The translations under genes were made by a program, and so were the position numbers. The notes under the pieces are model-generated. The model saw nothing but the letters and a program-made list of their open reading frames with translations, did not search any database and had not been told where the DNA came from. Positions 1-8,333 of a stretch of 64,000 bases of DNA are shown piece after piece. The stretch is from Bog-950 sp964615305 (lineage in GTDB: Bacteria > Bacteroidota > Bacteroidia > Chitinophagales > LD1). Each line of letters opens with the position of its first letter. The first letter of the stretch is position 1. The DNA is taken from contig CAZTNA010000007.1 of assembly GCA_964615305.1 (NCBI GenBank), positions 1 to 64,000 on the forward strand, read 5' to 3'.

Positions 1-1887
1 GATGGTGTTGTTGTTCAAAGAACGTGAAATACATTTTGAAAGCAAATCACAACCGGATAGAGATGGTGATGGAAAACGAAGGGGTTGTTGTTCAAAGAAC
101 GTGAAATACATTTTGAAAGCAAATCACAACTATGCCTACTGAAGCAGAAAAAAAGCGGAGTTGTTGTTCAAAGAACGTGAAATACATTTTGAAAGCAAAT
201 CACAACCGAAATGAAAAAATTGTTCACCGCACTCTTGTTGTTGTTCAAAGAACGTGAAATACATTTTGAAAGCAAATCACAACTGTATGGCAAAGATAAA
301 ATCACCGATAGAAGTTGTTGTTCAAAGAACGTGAAATACATTTTGAAAGCAAATCACAACTTGCTCTGATGAGACGTTGTTTGGGGATATGTTGTTGTTC
401 AAAGAACGTGAAATACATTTTGAAAGCAAATCACAACTTATTTAACATCCATCCTTTTAATACATTTGTTGTTGTTCAAAGAACGTGAAATACATTTTGA
501 AAGCAAATCACAACACATAAAGGTTTTCGGTGGTGTAAGAAGAAGTTGTTGTTCAAAGAACGTGAAATACATTTTGAAAGCAAATCACAACTTGCAATAC
601 CGGTTTAAGATTTGGTGATGCGTTGTTGTTCAAAGAACGTGAAATACATTTTGAAAGCAAATCACAACATCTGGAAGCAGGTGCTGGGAAAGATTGGTGT
701 TGTTGTTCAAAGAACGTGAAATACATTTTGAAAGCAAATCACAACTAACTGCTCCTGCTGCTTTATGTAGTCGTCGTTGTTGTTCAAAGAACGTGAAATA
801 CATTTTGAAAGCAAATCACAACTAACAGATGATGACAGAGCTGAGGTGCTTGGTTGTTGTTCAAAGAACGTGAAATACATTTTGAAAGCAAATCACAACA
901 AGGGCAGGGGGAGCCAAAAAAATCAATTGGTTGTTGTTCAAAGAACGTGAAATACATTTTGAAAGCAAATCACAACACCGGTGGGTTTATTTCATCAGTT
1001 CAATAAGTTGTTGTTCAAAGAACGTGAAATACATTTTGAAAGCAAATCACAACTGAATCTCGGTCAACATTCTTAGTTGAACCGTTGTTGTTCAAAGAAC
1101 GTGAAATACATTTTGAAAGCAAATCACAACATAGAGTCCTCTCCATAGTGGAGAACTATTGTTGTTGTTCAAAGAACGTGAAATACATTTTGAAAGCAAA
1201 TCACAACTTGCTGGCTTGAAGAGCTGCTTTGATAAGGTTGTTGTTCAAAGAACGTGAAATACATTTTGAAAGCAAATCACAACAAAGATTCTCCGGATGA
1301 AGATTTAGCTAAAGTTGTTGTTCAAAGAACGTGAAATACATTTTGAAAGCAAATCACAACATCCACGAAGAGCACTGTCCAAATGCAGCTGTTGTTGTTC
1401 AAAGAACGTGAAATACATTTTGAAAGCAAATCACAACTTCCGGCAAGCTGCTCCGGTGCAATTTCTTGTTGTTGTTCAAAGAACGTGAAATACATTTTGA
1501 AAGCAAATCACAACAGTTTATCTCGTCAATCAACATGCTTCTAGGTTGTTGTTCAAAGAACGTGAAATACATTTTGAAAGCAAATCACAACAATGAAAGA
1601 CCTCTGTAAGTGTAAACAAGGTTGTTGTTCAAAGAACGTGAAATACATTTTGAAAGCAAATCACAACAGTATCGTAGTAGTCAAGAGATAAAGTCAAGTT
1701 GTTGTTCAAAGAACGTGAAATACATTTTGAAAGCAAATCACAACGGCATGTTGCCTTTGTGCTTAATCGAGAAAGTTGTTGTTCAAAGAACGTGAAATAC
1801 ATTTTGAAAGCAAATCACAACTCATAAAAAGTTGATACAGCTTTTAAATTTGTTGTTTTTCAAAGAACGTGAAAAACATTTTGAAAT
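1..1887 (-). CRISPR. CRISPR array, type II-C-like, 24 full repeats plus one decayed repeat
   Basis: A 47-bp repeat beginning GTTGTTGTTCAAAGAACGTG and ending GAAAGCAAATCACAAC on the plus strand occurs 24 times without a mismatch, first at 7-53 and last at 1775-1821, at a period of 76-77 bp. Spacers are 30 bp, except 29 bp at 131-159, 1208-1236 and 1592-1620. All 24 spacers visible are different. Bases 1-6 are the end of another spacer, so the array continues left of the window. Repeat length, 30-bp spacers and the minus-strand start GTTGTGATTTGCTTTCAAA match what I know of Bacteroidota type II-C (Cas9) arrays, and by that analogy crRNA would be made from the minus strand. No cas gene lies in the window, so the type is inferred from the repeat only. 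Confidence 0.97.
1852..1887 (-). repeat. Decayed terminal CRISPR repeat
   Basis: Exactly one 30-bp spacer after the last perfect repeat there is a partial copy: the GTTGTT start is kept, with G to T at its seventh base, T to A in the middle (GAAAAACATT instead of GAAATACATT), and the last 12 or so bases (GCAAATCACAAC) are lost. Such a copy marks one end of an array. Its phase with the other units argues that it is the terminal repeat and not a tracrRNA anti-repeat. A run of nine C residues at 1897-1905 follows. Confidence 0.85.
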
Positions 1888-2036
1888 AAGCCGAATCCCC
1901 CCCCCTCAAATGCTAGTGTGTATGAGTAAAGCTAATGATCACTCACTTTGTTTTTACCCCGTTATGCTGCAGTTTAGCATTACATTCCTCAAAAATTATT
2001 AACACATTGCCTTTACTATAAATCAGTTCTGTAGAT

Positions 2037-2915
2037 ATGGATATAAGCACACTGCTAACCAAAAACAGTTTATCGTTTCACCATCAGGTATTAAAAGGCA
2101 TTAGCCAAATTATGCTTCAGGAAAATGTTATTACCGGGCTACTAATTTTAACCGGCATATTTTACGGTTCGCCAGTTATGGGCATTGCCGCTATTACTGC
2201 AGCAGCATGTGGTACTGCCGCTGCATTACTGTTTAAATTTAACGCAGATGATGTTAACAAAGGGCTCTACGGATTTAGTGCTGCTTTGGTGGGGGTAGCC
2301 ATTGTTACATTCTTTAAAGCGCAATGGTGGATGTGGGTATTAATACCGGTTGGCTCGGTGGCAGCCACTACTATTCAGCATTTGTTTATAAAAAGAAACA
2401 TACCGGCATTTACTTTACCTTTTGTAGTAGTTAGTTGGGTGGCCGTTTACGGAGCCAAGCTGTATTTTCCCGATACTTTACTTTCTAACATACCGGCAGA
2501 CGTTTCGGAAGCTAATAGTTTCGATTATGCATTAAGAGGATTTGGCCAGGTTATTTTTCAAGACTACACAGTTTCCGGTGCTTTGTTTTTTATTGCTGTG
2601 TTTATAAGCACACCAATAGCAGCATTGTACGGGCTGGCTGCGGCCACATTAGCATCGGTTGTATCGTGTCAACTTGCTTATCCTGCCGTTGATATTCAAC
2701 ACGGTTTGTTTGCTTTTAATGCGGTGCTGTGTGCCATAACCTTTGCGGGCAGTAAGCTGACTGACGGTCTTTGGGTGTTGTTAGCCACAGCGGTGTCATT
2801 GCTGGCCACCTATCTACTACTAAATTATAATGTCATACAGCTTACCTTTCCGTTTGTGGTGGCATCGGTGATAACTACCTATCTAAAAGCCGGGTTACTT
2901 TCCGGCAGTAAATAG
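2037..2915 (+). CDS. Urea transporter (UT family)
   Basis: A 292-residue polytopic inner-membrane protein that should let urea move down its gradient. The two halves are visibly related, as in all UT proteins: QIMLQEN..TG (24-34) with GLYGFSAALVGVA (76-88) in the first half, and QVIFQDYTVSG (171-181) with GLFAFNAVLCAI (223-234) in the second. The G-L-x-G/A-F-N/S-A-x-L element and the PAFTLPF stretch (123-129) are typical of the family selectivity filter regions. Length fits bacterial UTs (about 300). It has no urease or amidase neighbour here; upstream is the CRISPR array and downstream an unrelated promoter. Family call is confident; physiological substrate is inferred from family. Confidence 0.88.
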   Translation: MDISTLLTKNSLSFHHQVLKGISQIMLQENVITGLLILTGIFYGSPVMGIAAITAAACGTAAALLFKFNADDVNKGLYGFSAALVGVAIVTFFKAQWWMWVLIPVGSVAATTIQHLFIKRNIPAFTLPFVVVSWVAVYGAKLYFPDTLLSNIPADVSEANSFDYALRGFGQVIFQDYTVSGALFFIAVFISTPIAALYGLAAATLASVVSCQLAYPAVDIQHGLFAFNAVLCAITFAGSKLTDGLWVLLATAVSLLATYLLLNYNVIQLTFPFVVASVITTYLKAGLLSGSK

Positions 2916-2988
2916 TTTATTCAGCTTCACCATTACTCTCATTACTTCGGCTTTTTACAATCAACCGCTTGGGGCAATTGTCATAGAA

Positions 2989-3016
2989 TTGTCATCTTTT
3001 TCATAAAATATTTTTG
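2989..3016 (+). promoter_or_regulatory. Bacteroidota-type promoter with overlapping direct repeat
   Basis: TTG at 2989-2991, 17 bp, then TATTTTTG at 3009-3016 is a perfect match to the TTG / TAnnTTTG promoter. The 9-mer AATTGTCAT occurs twice just upstream, at 2976-2984 and 2987-2995, starts 11 bp apart (one helical turn), overlapping the -33 element, which suggests an activator or repressor site. Expected transcript start is near 3021, about 208 nt before the FN3 gene. Confidence 0.6.
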
Positions 3017-3020
3017 GCAC

Positions 3021-3207
3021 ACAACATTAAGCACCGCGCAGCGTTCTTATTATATAAAGCGCTTTAATGTATTACCAACCAAAAACAAATGCTTATGAAA
3101 CAGAACAAGGGGTGAAGGTCCTCTTAGGCAGTAACTGCGCGCGATGTTCATCGCTCATAAACAAACTGAAGACACGCACCGTATGTTTTTGCGCGTGCCA
3201 TTTTTTT
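3021..3207 (+). promoter_or_regulatory. Structured leader or small RNA ending in hairpin plus T7
   Basis: This fills most of the 313-bp gap between the urea transporter and the FN3 gene. It holds a near inverted pair CATTAAGC / GCGCTTTAATG, a palindrome GCGATGTTCATCGC at 3141-3154, a mini-ORF ATGAAACAGAACAAGGGGTGA (3095-3115), and near its end a CACGC/GCGTG hairpin (3173-3177 with 3193-3197) followed by seven T at 3201-3207, only 21 bp before the FN3 start codon. That order looks like an attenuated 5' leader or an independent sRNA. No known RNA family recognised. Confidence 0.35.
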
Positions 3208-3228
3208 AACTCAGTAAACAACTAAGAT

Positions 3229-3843
3229 ATGGCAAAGCTTAAAATGAGTTTTGACAAATTAACGGTTCCATTACAGATAGAGCGTGCCCGCCAAATAATA
3301 AATTCTATGACGGGTAATGTGAACTTTGCAACACCGAATCCAACGTTGGCTGAAGTAACCACAGCAAACAATGCGCTGGAAACTGCTTTTAATGAATCTC
3401 GAAACAGGGATAAAAACAAGATAGCCAGCATGCGTTTGCGCAGAACAGAGTTACTTTTTCTAATTACCCAACTGGCTGCCTATGTGCAGGAAGCCAGCGG
3501 AGGTAACGAAGAAAAAATTCGCAGCAGCGGGTTTGGCGTTCGCAGGGCAAATACACCCAAGCCGGTAGTAGCCGGTGAGGTAACTAACGTTCGTCTGAAA
3601 GACGGAAGCAATAGCGGCAGCATAGTGGTAGATTGGGACAAAGCCAGTGATGCAATTATATACATCATTAGCGTGCGTACCGAAGGTGAACCCGAACCCG
3701 TAGGGTTTAAGGGAGTTACCACTAAAACGCAAAAAGAGATTGACGGATTAACACCGGGAAAAAACTACCTGGTTACCGTTCGGGCTCTTGGCCGCGAAGA
3801 AGCAGGCCCTGTTAGTGATCCTGCTTATATTATTGCCCGCTAA
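3229..3843 (+). CDS. Cytoplasmic fibronectin type III domain protein
   Basis: 204 residues, no signal peptide. Residues 1-95 are predicted helical (an IERARQIINSM helix and an RLRRTELLFLITQLAAYV helix); 115-204 form one fibronectin type III domain (EVTNVRLKDGSNSGSIVVDW ... GLTPGKNYLVTVRALG). Proteins of this layout are common and uncharacterised in Bacteroidota. It stands alone behind the structured leader at 3021-3207 and before a bidirectional terminator. FN3 domains usually mediate protein or glycan contacts, but no partner is visible; function unknown. Confidence 0.75.
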   Translation: MAKLKMSFDKLTVPLQIERARQIINSMTGNVNFATPNPTLAEVTTANNALETAFNESRNRDKNKIASMRLRRTELLFLITQLAAYVQEASGGNEEKIRSSGFGVRRANTPKPVVAGEVTNVRLKDGSNSGSIVVDWDKASDAIIYIISVRTEGEPEPVGFKGVTTKTQKEIDGLTPGKNYLVTVRALGREEAGPVSDPAYIIAR

Positions 3844-3936
3844 GAATGCAAAACAAGTTTTTAAATAGAACAAAAACTGGTATAAAATGATGAGTATCAA
3901 TCCGGGTAAAAGTTCCGTGCAAACTACAACCCATTA

Positions 3937-3968
3937 GAAAGCCCTGTTTACTGCAAACACGGGCTTTC
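3937..3968. terminator. Terminator between convergent genes
   Basis: GAAAGCCCTGTTT (3937-3949) pairs with AAACACGGGCTTTC (3955-3968) with one bulged C and a five-base loop; T-rich sequence follows on the plus strand. It sits between the FN3 gene (plus) and a lipoprotein gene (minus) and could stop both. Confidence 0.75.
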
Positions 3969-4025
3969 GCATTTTATAAAGTTAGTGAATGCAAGCGATA
4001 GTACGCCCGCCCCTACCGCCCAAGT

Positions 4026-5093
4026 TTAATTCAGGTAAATAAGATAAAGCCCAAACTTGGTAGTATTATAATCATACAAGCAGGCCAGCATGGTGTAATC
4101 ATTTAAAAAAGCTGTGCCGTAAAAGCTAAAATGGTCAGGTATTTCGAAGGCACCTTCAACAAGCATAGTGGTTGAATTTGATTTTTGTATAACACTAGTG
4201 TTGCCCGGAGTAAAATACAAAAAGCCATTGCGCCCCGCCAAAGTTCCCGCGCCTCCGGTGGCTAATTCGTTTCCCCATACATTGTTTACAAAGTCGAATT
4301 TTCGAATACCCGAGTAGGTCATACCGAACAAACTGGTGCCGTCTGTAGCCAAGGCATATATACTGCCTACCGGATTACCTACCTGCACACTGTTTTCTAC
4401 TATGCCGGTAGTAGGGGCTACCCGATATAAATAGCTGTTGGGGTTTCCCCATTGGTACACCATAAACTTACCATTAAAAAATTCAACGTTATCTTGATAA
4501 CCCACTTCTGAAATAAACAAAGGATCTACCGGAGTTTCGGTAGCAGTGTAGGAGTTGTTGTTTACGGTTAGGCCTTTAAACACATAACCCGAACCGTTGT
4601 GGTGGGGGTCTGTTACTACAGTGCTATAATATGATGTCATATCGCTGTACCGGTCGGTGCCTGCGCTGCCTGAGTTAACAGCTCCAATATAAGTTACACT
4701 CACAGGTTTTACCCAGGTATTGGCCGAAGGCACATTACTGCTTCGCTCAGCAGTAATAGTATTGTTAAATGTAGGAGTGCGGCTTAAAGTAAGTGTTCCG
4801 CTCTGAATAGAAAACGTGCAGGTAGAGCCATACTGAAAATTAATAGTATCGCCTGAAACTGTGTAAGTGTAACTTGCTTTAGAGCGCATGTTGTAATAAC
4901 CCGATTCTGTAAAAAAGTAAACAGAATCGTCAGAAAACTCTATGTACTTGTAGCCAAACCCCTGTGAACTTACTACGTAGCGCCCTATATGCGACTCAGG
5001 TATTGGTTGATCGGCATTATCTTTTTTGCAACCTGTAAAAAAGGCAACTACAAAAAGTATTGCCAAAACAGAAATTGTAAAACCTTTTTTCAT
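4026..5093 (-). CDS. Lipoprotein of unknown function, beta-rich
   Basis: 355 residues from the ATG at 5093; a longer open frame starts at 5240 but would run into the upstream gene and hide a good signal sequence, so I reject it. The N-terminus MKKGFTISVLAILFVVAFFT is followed by the lipobox GCKKDN, a Bacteroidota lipoprotein signal. The first part (30-95) resembles a small beta domain with alternating Y/F/S strands; the rest has repeated blades (for example GSIYALATDGTSLFGMTYSG, then NGFLYFTPGN) like an irregular beta-propeller. No recognised domain. Last gene after the zinc-ribbon and MORN-like genes, with a 115-bp gap, so co-transcription is possible but not certain. Confidence 0.7.
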   Translation of the reverse strand: MKKGFTISVLAILFVVAFFTGCKKDNADQPIPESHIGRYVVSSQGFGYKYIEFSDDSVYFFTESGYYNMRSKASYTYTVSGDTINFQYGSTCTFSIQSGTLTLSRTPTFNNTITAERSSNVPSANTWVKPVSVTYIGAVNSGSAGTDRYSDMTSYYSTVVTDPHHNGSGYVFKGLTVNNNSYTATETPVDPLFISEVGYQDNVEFFNGKFMVYQWGNPNSYLYRVAPTTGIVENSVQVGNPVGSIYALATDGTSLFGMTYSGIRKFDFVNNVWGNELATGGAGTLAGRNGFLYFTPGNTSVIQKSNSTTMLVEGAFEIPDHFSFYGTAFLNDYTMLACLYDYNTTKFGLYLIYLN

Positions 5094-5208
5094 ACATGTT
5101 TTAATTACTACGTAAATATATTCAGTATTTGAACCCAAAAAAATCAAACTTATTACCCGGGTCGGTTTTTTCATAATCACTGCCTTTGTTGCTCGGGTGC
5201 TGTTTCTT

Positions 5209-6426
5209 CTACTTGAGTAAGTTAGAAACAACCAGTCCATTAAAATACTTTTCGGCAGTAACAGGTTTCATGATAGTTTCTTTATCGTCTTCTGTTTTAA
5301 AGTAGTCGGTATTGCCGTATTCGTCAGTTTCTTTGGTGTAGCCCTTTACAAGCTTTGCAGCATTAAACTCGCCAATAGTTTTATCGCCATTTGTAAATTT
5401 CAACTGCGCATAGCCGGTACGGGTGCTGTTTGCAATAGCCCCCCAGAACAATTCACCTTCTTCTGCTTGGTTAAACTCTACTCCATTGGCCAAAACCCCG
5501 TTGAGCATATTGCCTAAGCGGTAGTTGCCGTTGGTAAAGCGAAGCCATCCGGTTCCGTTAAACGTATCGTTGCTAAAATATCCGGTGTATTCAAATTCGG
5601 CATTGCTTATTCTAACAGTTCCTTTAATCAGTTTCCCTTCACTAAAAATACCACTATAGATGTTTCGGTCAATAATCAAAAGACCTCTCCCATCAGGCAG
5701 ACCTTTTCGTTTTTCACCGCTGTACAATGCGCCTTTACTGTTGCCTGACTTTTTGCCAAATATTTCAGCGGCTTGCTTTTGCAGTTCGTTGGCCAATGTA
5801 TTAACCTCCTGTATATAGTTGTTTTCTTTTTCGCGCAGTTCATTGCGTTGCTGTAGTAACTGCTGGTAAAACTCTTCTTCTTTGCCCATCATTACCTTTT
5901 GCAAATAGGGGTGTTGCTCTAAGTGGCGGAGCATAATTTCATTATGCTTTTTTATGCGGTTTTTGCTGAGTGGATCAAGCTCAATTTCCTGATGTTCGTT
6001 TAAAACAAACTTATGCAGCACCAAATAATCAAGCACCGTATCGGCACATGAAAACAAAAATGCGTAGCGGTTTTGCATACTAAAACTTGTATCGGGCTTA
6101 GCTTCATTACTAAAAATAAGTCCACTTATACTTGGGTCATACTTAGTGGTGCTGCCAAATGATGCACCGTTTTCGGGGCGCACTGTAATAGAAAATTGTT
6201 TCGAAACGCGGTTGTTCTTGAGCGTGACGGTGCACAATGGTTTTTTTTGTGCGGTGTAAAGTTTATAGTTGGTTTGATAAACATCATTGGCTGCGGGAAG
6301 CTGAGTGCGATCATATAAAATTAACGATGGTTCACTATTGGCATTATTCATTTTGCCTTTCATGAAATCTTGTGCGTTTACAAAATGCAACAAAAAACAA
6401 AGTAAAATGAGTAACAGTTTGTCCAT
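5209..6426 (-). CDS. Secreted MORN-like repeat protein
   Basis: 405 residues with a cleavable signal MDKLLLILLCFLLHFVNAQ. Residues about 150-225 are a charged helical or coiled-coil stretch (KEEEFYQQLLQQRNELREKE), and 235-345 hold degenerate MORN repeats: GRGLLIIDRNIYSGIF, YTGYFSNDTFNGTGWLRF, NGNYRLGNMLNG, GYAQLKFTNGDKTIGEF. MORN motifs are membrane-associated or scaffolding beta-hairpins; function in the periplasm is unknown. It starts 3 bp after the stop of the zinc-ribbon gene, so the two are very likely one operon and may act together. Confidence 0.7.
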   Translation of the reverse strand: MDKLLLILLCFLLHFVNAQDFMKGKMNNANSEPSLILYDRTQLPAANDVYQTNYKLYTAQKKPLCTVTLKNNRVSKQFSITVRPENGASFGSTTKYDPSISGLIFSNEAKPDTSFSMQNRYAFLFSCADTVLDYLVLHKFVLNEHQEIELDPLSKNRIKKHNEIMLRHLEQHPYLQKVMMGKEEEFYQQLLQQRNELREKENNYIQEVNTLANELQKQAAEIFGKKSGNSKGALYSGEKRKGLPDGRGLLIIDRNIYSGIFSEGKLIKGTVRISNAEFEYTGYFSNDTFNGTGWLRFTNGNYRLGNMLNGVLANGVEFNQAEEGELFWGAIANSTRTGYAQLKFTNGDKTIGEFNAAKLVKGYTKETDEYGNTDYFKTEDDKETIMKPVTAEKYFNGLVVSNLLK

Positions 6427-6429
6427 AGT

Positions 6430-7647
6430 TTATTCACAGTTGGCCCCATCTACCCTCGCAAAACTTCCATCGGCATTGTAATACACATAAGGCATGGCGT
6501 AGTAAGTGGTTGATTTTTGTTTCAGCGTTACCATACACTTATATTTTTGCAAACCTGAAGGAAGTTTTTCTATCAGCGTAAGTTGTGTGAGTGATTCTAT
6601 TTCTCCTGATCCTATTATCACATCGCAGCCCGAAAGTCGCTTGCCTGATAAATCGGTTATAATTTGTTGTTCGGTTACCCCTTTAACTATGGGTTTGGGA
6701 GTTTCTACTATAGCTGAAATGGGTTCGGCAGGCTGCTCGTTCTTGGTTTCAGCAACTGCTACTTCTGTTTCTGTTGTGCTGCTCTCTTCCACCACCGGCT
6801 CTGCCTGTACAACCGTTGACTCTGTGGTTGTTTCAGCCATCTGCTCAGTTTCGTGTGTGGGTGCAACTTCGGCAGGCAATTCATTAACAGGCCTGTTGTT
6901 TAAAAAGTAAATACCCGCAAACGCAATGGCGGTAAAAAGCACTAACAACAAAATTGCTGCTGCTCTTCGTTTTTTCGGGGTAGTGCGTTCTGTAATAGGT
7001 TGTTCAACAAATACAACCGGCTCTTCTATATTGGGGGTACCTGAAACAGGCTTAACGGCTATCGGAAATGTATTTTGTGTTTCGGGTATTTGTTGCTGAA
7101 GAATTTCGAGTTTGTCTTTAAGTTTCTGGTTCTGTTCATCAATATGCTGTAACCCCTCTCTTACTTCGTTTACCAACTCAGAGGTTTGCTTTTTTTGCTG
7201 TTCGGTTTCTTCTCTTATCCGTAATATTTCTTGTTGTAGTTTAGCTTCAGATTTTTCGCGCTCTGCCTGTTCTTGCTGAAGTTTTTCACTCAGCAAGCGG
7301 TCGGCTTCCTGCTTCTGTTTTTCTAATTCATGACGCAGCAAACGTTCTTTTTCAGCTATCTCTGCTGCAGCTAATTTTTGCTGTTCTAACAAAATCTGTT
7401 TCCGTTCAGTTTCCTCCTTCTGCTTTCGCAAATTTTCTTGCCTCAAAAACTCTTGTTGAGCTTCTTCTTTTTGTTGCAATTCCTTTTCTATCCGCTCCTT
7501 TTCTTCCCGAAGTTTATCGAGTACCGAAGTTTGGTCTGAAAGCAAGGTGAAAGCCGGGACAAAAAACGGATTAACAGTACCACACTGAGCACAAAATCTC
7601 TGGCTCAGCTCTAATTGACTACCACAGGCACTGCAAAATTTTTTCAT
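6430..7647 (-). CDS. Zinc-ribbon, coiled-coil, single-pass membrane protein
   Basis: 405 residues in four parts. Residues 5-22 are a double-CxxC zinc ribbon (C5, C8, C19, C22: FCSACG ... FCAQCG). Residues about 40-190 are an almost pure Glu/Lys/Gln coiled coil. Near 228-250 is one transmembrane helix (AAAILLLVLFTAIAFAGIYF) after a KKRR stop, so the ribbon and coil face the cytoplasm. A Glu/Thr/Val-rich linker leads to a small periplasmic domain (about 318-405) with two Cys. The arrangement suggests a sensor or tether linking inside to outside. It is first of a two-gene unit with the MORN-like protein. No function known. Confidence 0.7.
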   Translation of the reverse strand: MKKFCSACGSQLELSQRFCAQCGTVNPFFVPAFTLLSDQTSVLDKLREEKERIEKELQQKEEAQQEFLRQENLRKQKEETERKQILLEQQKLAAAEIAEKERLLRHELEKQKQEADRLLSEKLQQEQAEREKSEAKLQQEILRIREETEQQKKQTSELVNEVREGLQHIDEQNQKLKDKLEILQQQIPETQNTFPIAVKPVSGTPNIEEPVVFVEQPITERTTPKKRRAAAILLLVLFTAIAFAGIYFLNNRPVNELPAEVAPTHETEQMAETTTESTVVQAEPVVEESSTTETEVAVAETKNEQPAEPISAIVETPKPIVKGVTEQQIITDLSGKRLSGCDVIIGSGEIESLTQLTLIEKLPSGLQKYKCMVTLKQKSTTYYAMPYVYYNADGSFARVDGANCE

Positions 7648-7742
7648 ACGGTTTACACTTCAAAGTAACAGCGTATGAATTGAAACGGAAACTCTTTTAT
7701 CCACACCTGTATAGTGCGAAACGTGTAAGAGTGTATTGGTAT

Positions 7743-8324
7743 CTAAACTAATTTTTGCAGTTCGGCATACACACGATTAATGGGCAAGCCCACCACATTA
7801 AAGTAATCGCCCTCAAATTTCTTAATGCCTACGGCACCTATCCATTCCTGACAAGCGTACGATCCTGCTTTGTCAAATGGTTTATACTTGTTTACATACC
7901 ATTCTATTTCTCCGCGGTTCAGTTTATTGAAATACACTTTCGTGGTTTCAGAAAAAAGAATTTGATGTGGACCATACAGCATACAAACTCCGGTTATTAC
8001 TCTATGCATTTTTCCACTGAGAGTTGTGAGCATATCTACGGCTTCTGCCTGATTAGCCGGTTTCTCAAAAATTTTTCCGTTCAGCAATACAATAGTATCG
8101 GCACCAATCACCACACAGTCTTTTTTTATTGAATCGAAAACCGCTTTTGCTTTTTTTTGCGCCAGGTGCACAGGAATTTGTTGTGGCCTCATTCCTTTGG
8201 GGTGGCTTTCTTCTACATGCTTCGACTTTACCTCAAATGTAAAGCCTGCCATGGTCATTAACTCTTTTCTTCGGGGCGAGTTTGAAGCAAGAATAATCTT
8301 GGGAGTACTTTTCTTTACAACCAT
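7743..8324 (-). CDS. maf: Maf-like nucleoside triphosphate pyrophosphatase
   Basis: 193 residues, the normal Maf length. The signature ILASNSPRRKEL lies at 11-22, followed by the family's VIGADTIV, GKMHRVITGV and GSYACQEWIGAVGIKKFEGDYFNVVGLP blocks. Maf proteins hydrolyse non-canonical or modified nucleoside triphosphates to the monophosphate and pyrophosphate, acting as house-cleaning enzymes. Its start is 9 bp from the stop of the UbiA gene, forming the maf-ubiA-DUF2520 row that I recall as recurrent in Bacteroidota. Exact nucleotide preference (dTTP/UTP or m7GTP type) cannot be told from what I see. Confidence 0.9.
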   Translation of the reverse strand: MVVKKSTPKIILASNSPRRKELMTMAGFTFEVKSKHVEESHPKGMRPQQIPVHLAQKKAKAVFDSIKKDCVVIGADTIVLLNGKIFEKPANQAEAVDMLTTLSGKMHRVITGVCMLYGPHQILFSETTKVYFNKLNRGEIEWYVNKYKPFDKAGSYACQEWIGAVGIKKFEGDYFNVVGLPINRVYAELQKLV

Positions 8325-8333
8325 AAATGTAAG

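Noticed and set aside
1852..1887. Decayed repeat as a tracrRNA anti-repeat
   Set aside because: It is exactly in phase after a 30-bp spacer, and the part that would pair with a minus-strand crRNA (GCAAATCACAAC) is missing; on the other strand a tracrRNA would run into the array.
3095..3115. Mini-ORF MKQNKG as a gene
   Set aside because: Six codons with no other support; kept only as a possible leader element.
4026..5240. Longer start (5240) for the lipoprotein gene
   Set aside because: It would overlap the MORN-like gene and place a clear lipoprotein signal 49 residues inside the protein.
7755..8132. Plus-strand 125-codon frame opposite maf
   Set aside because: It lies inside a confident Maf gene and has no family features; composition follows from the complementary strand.
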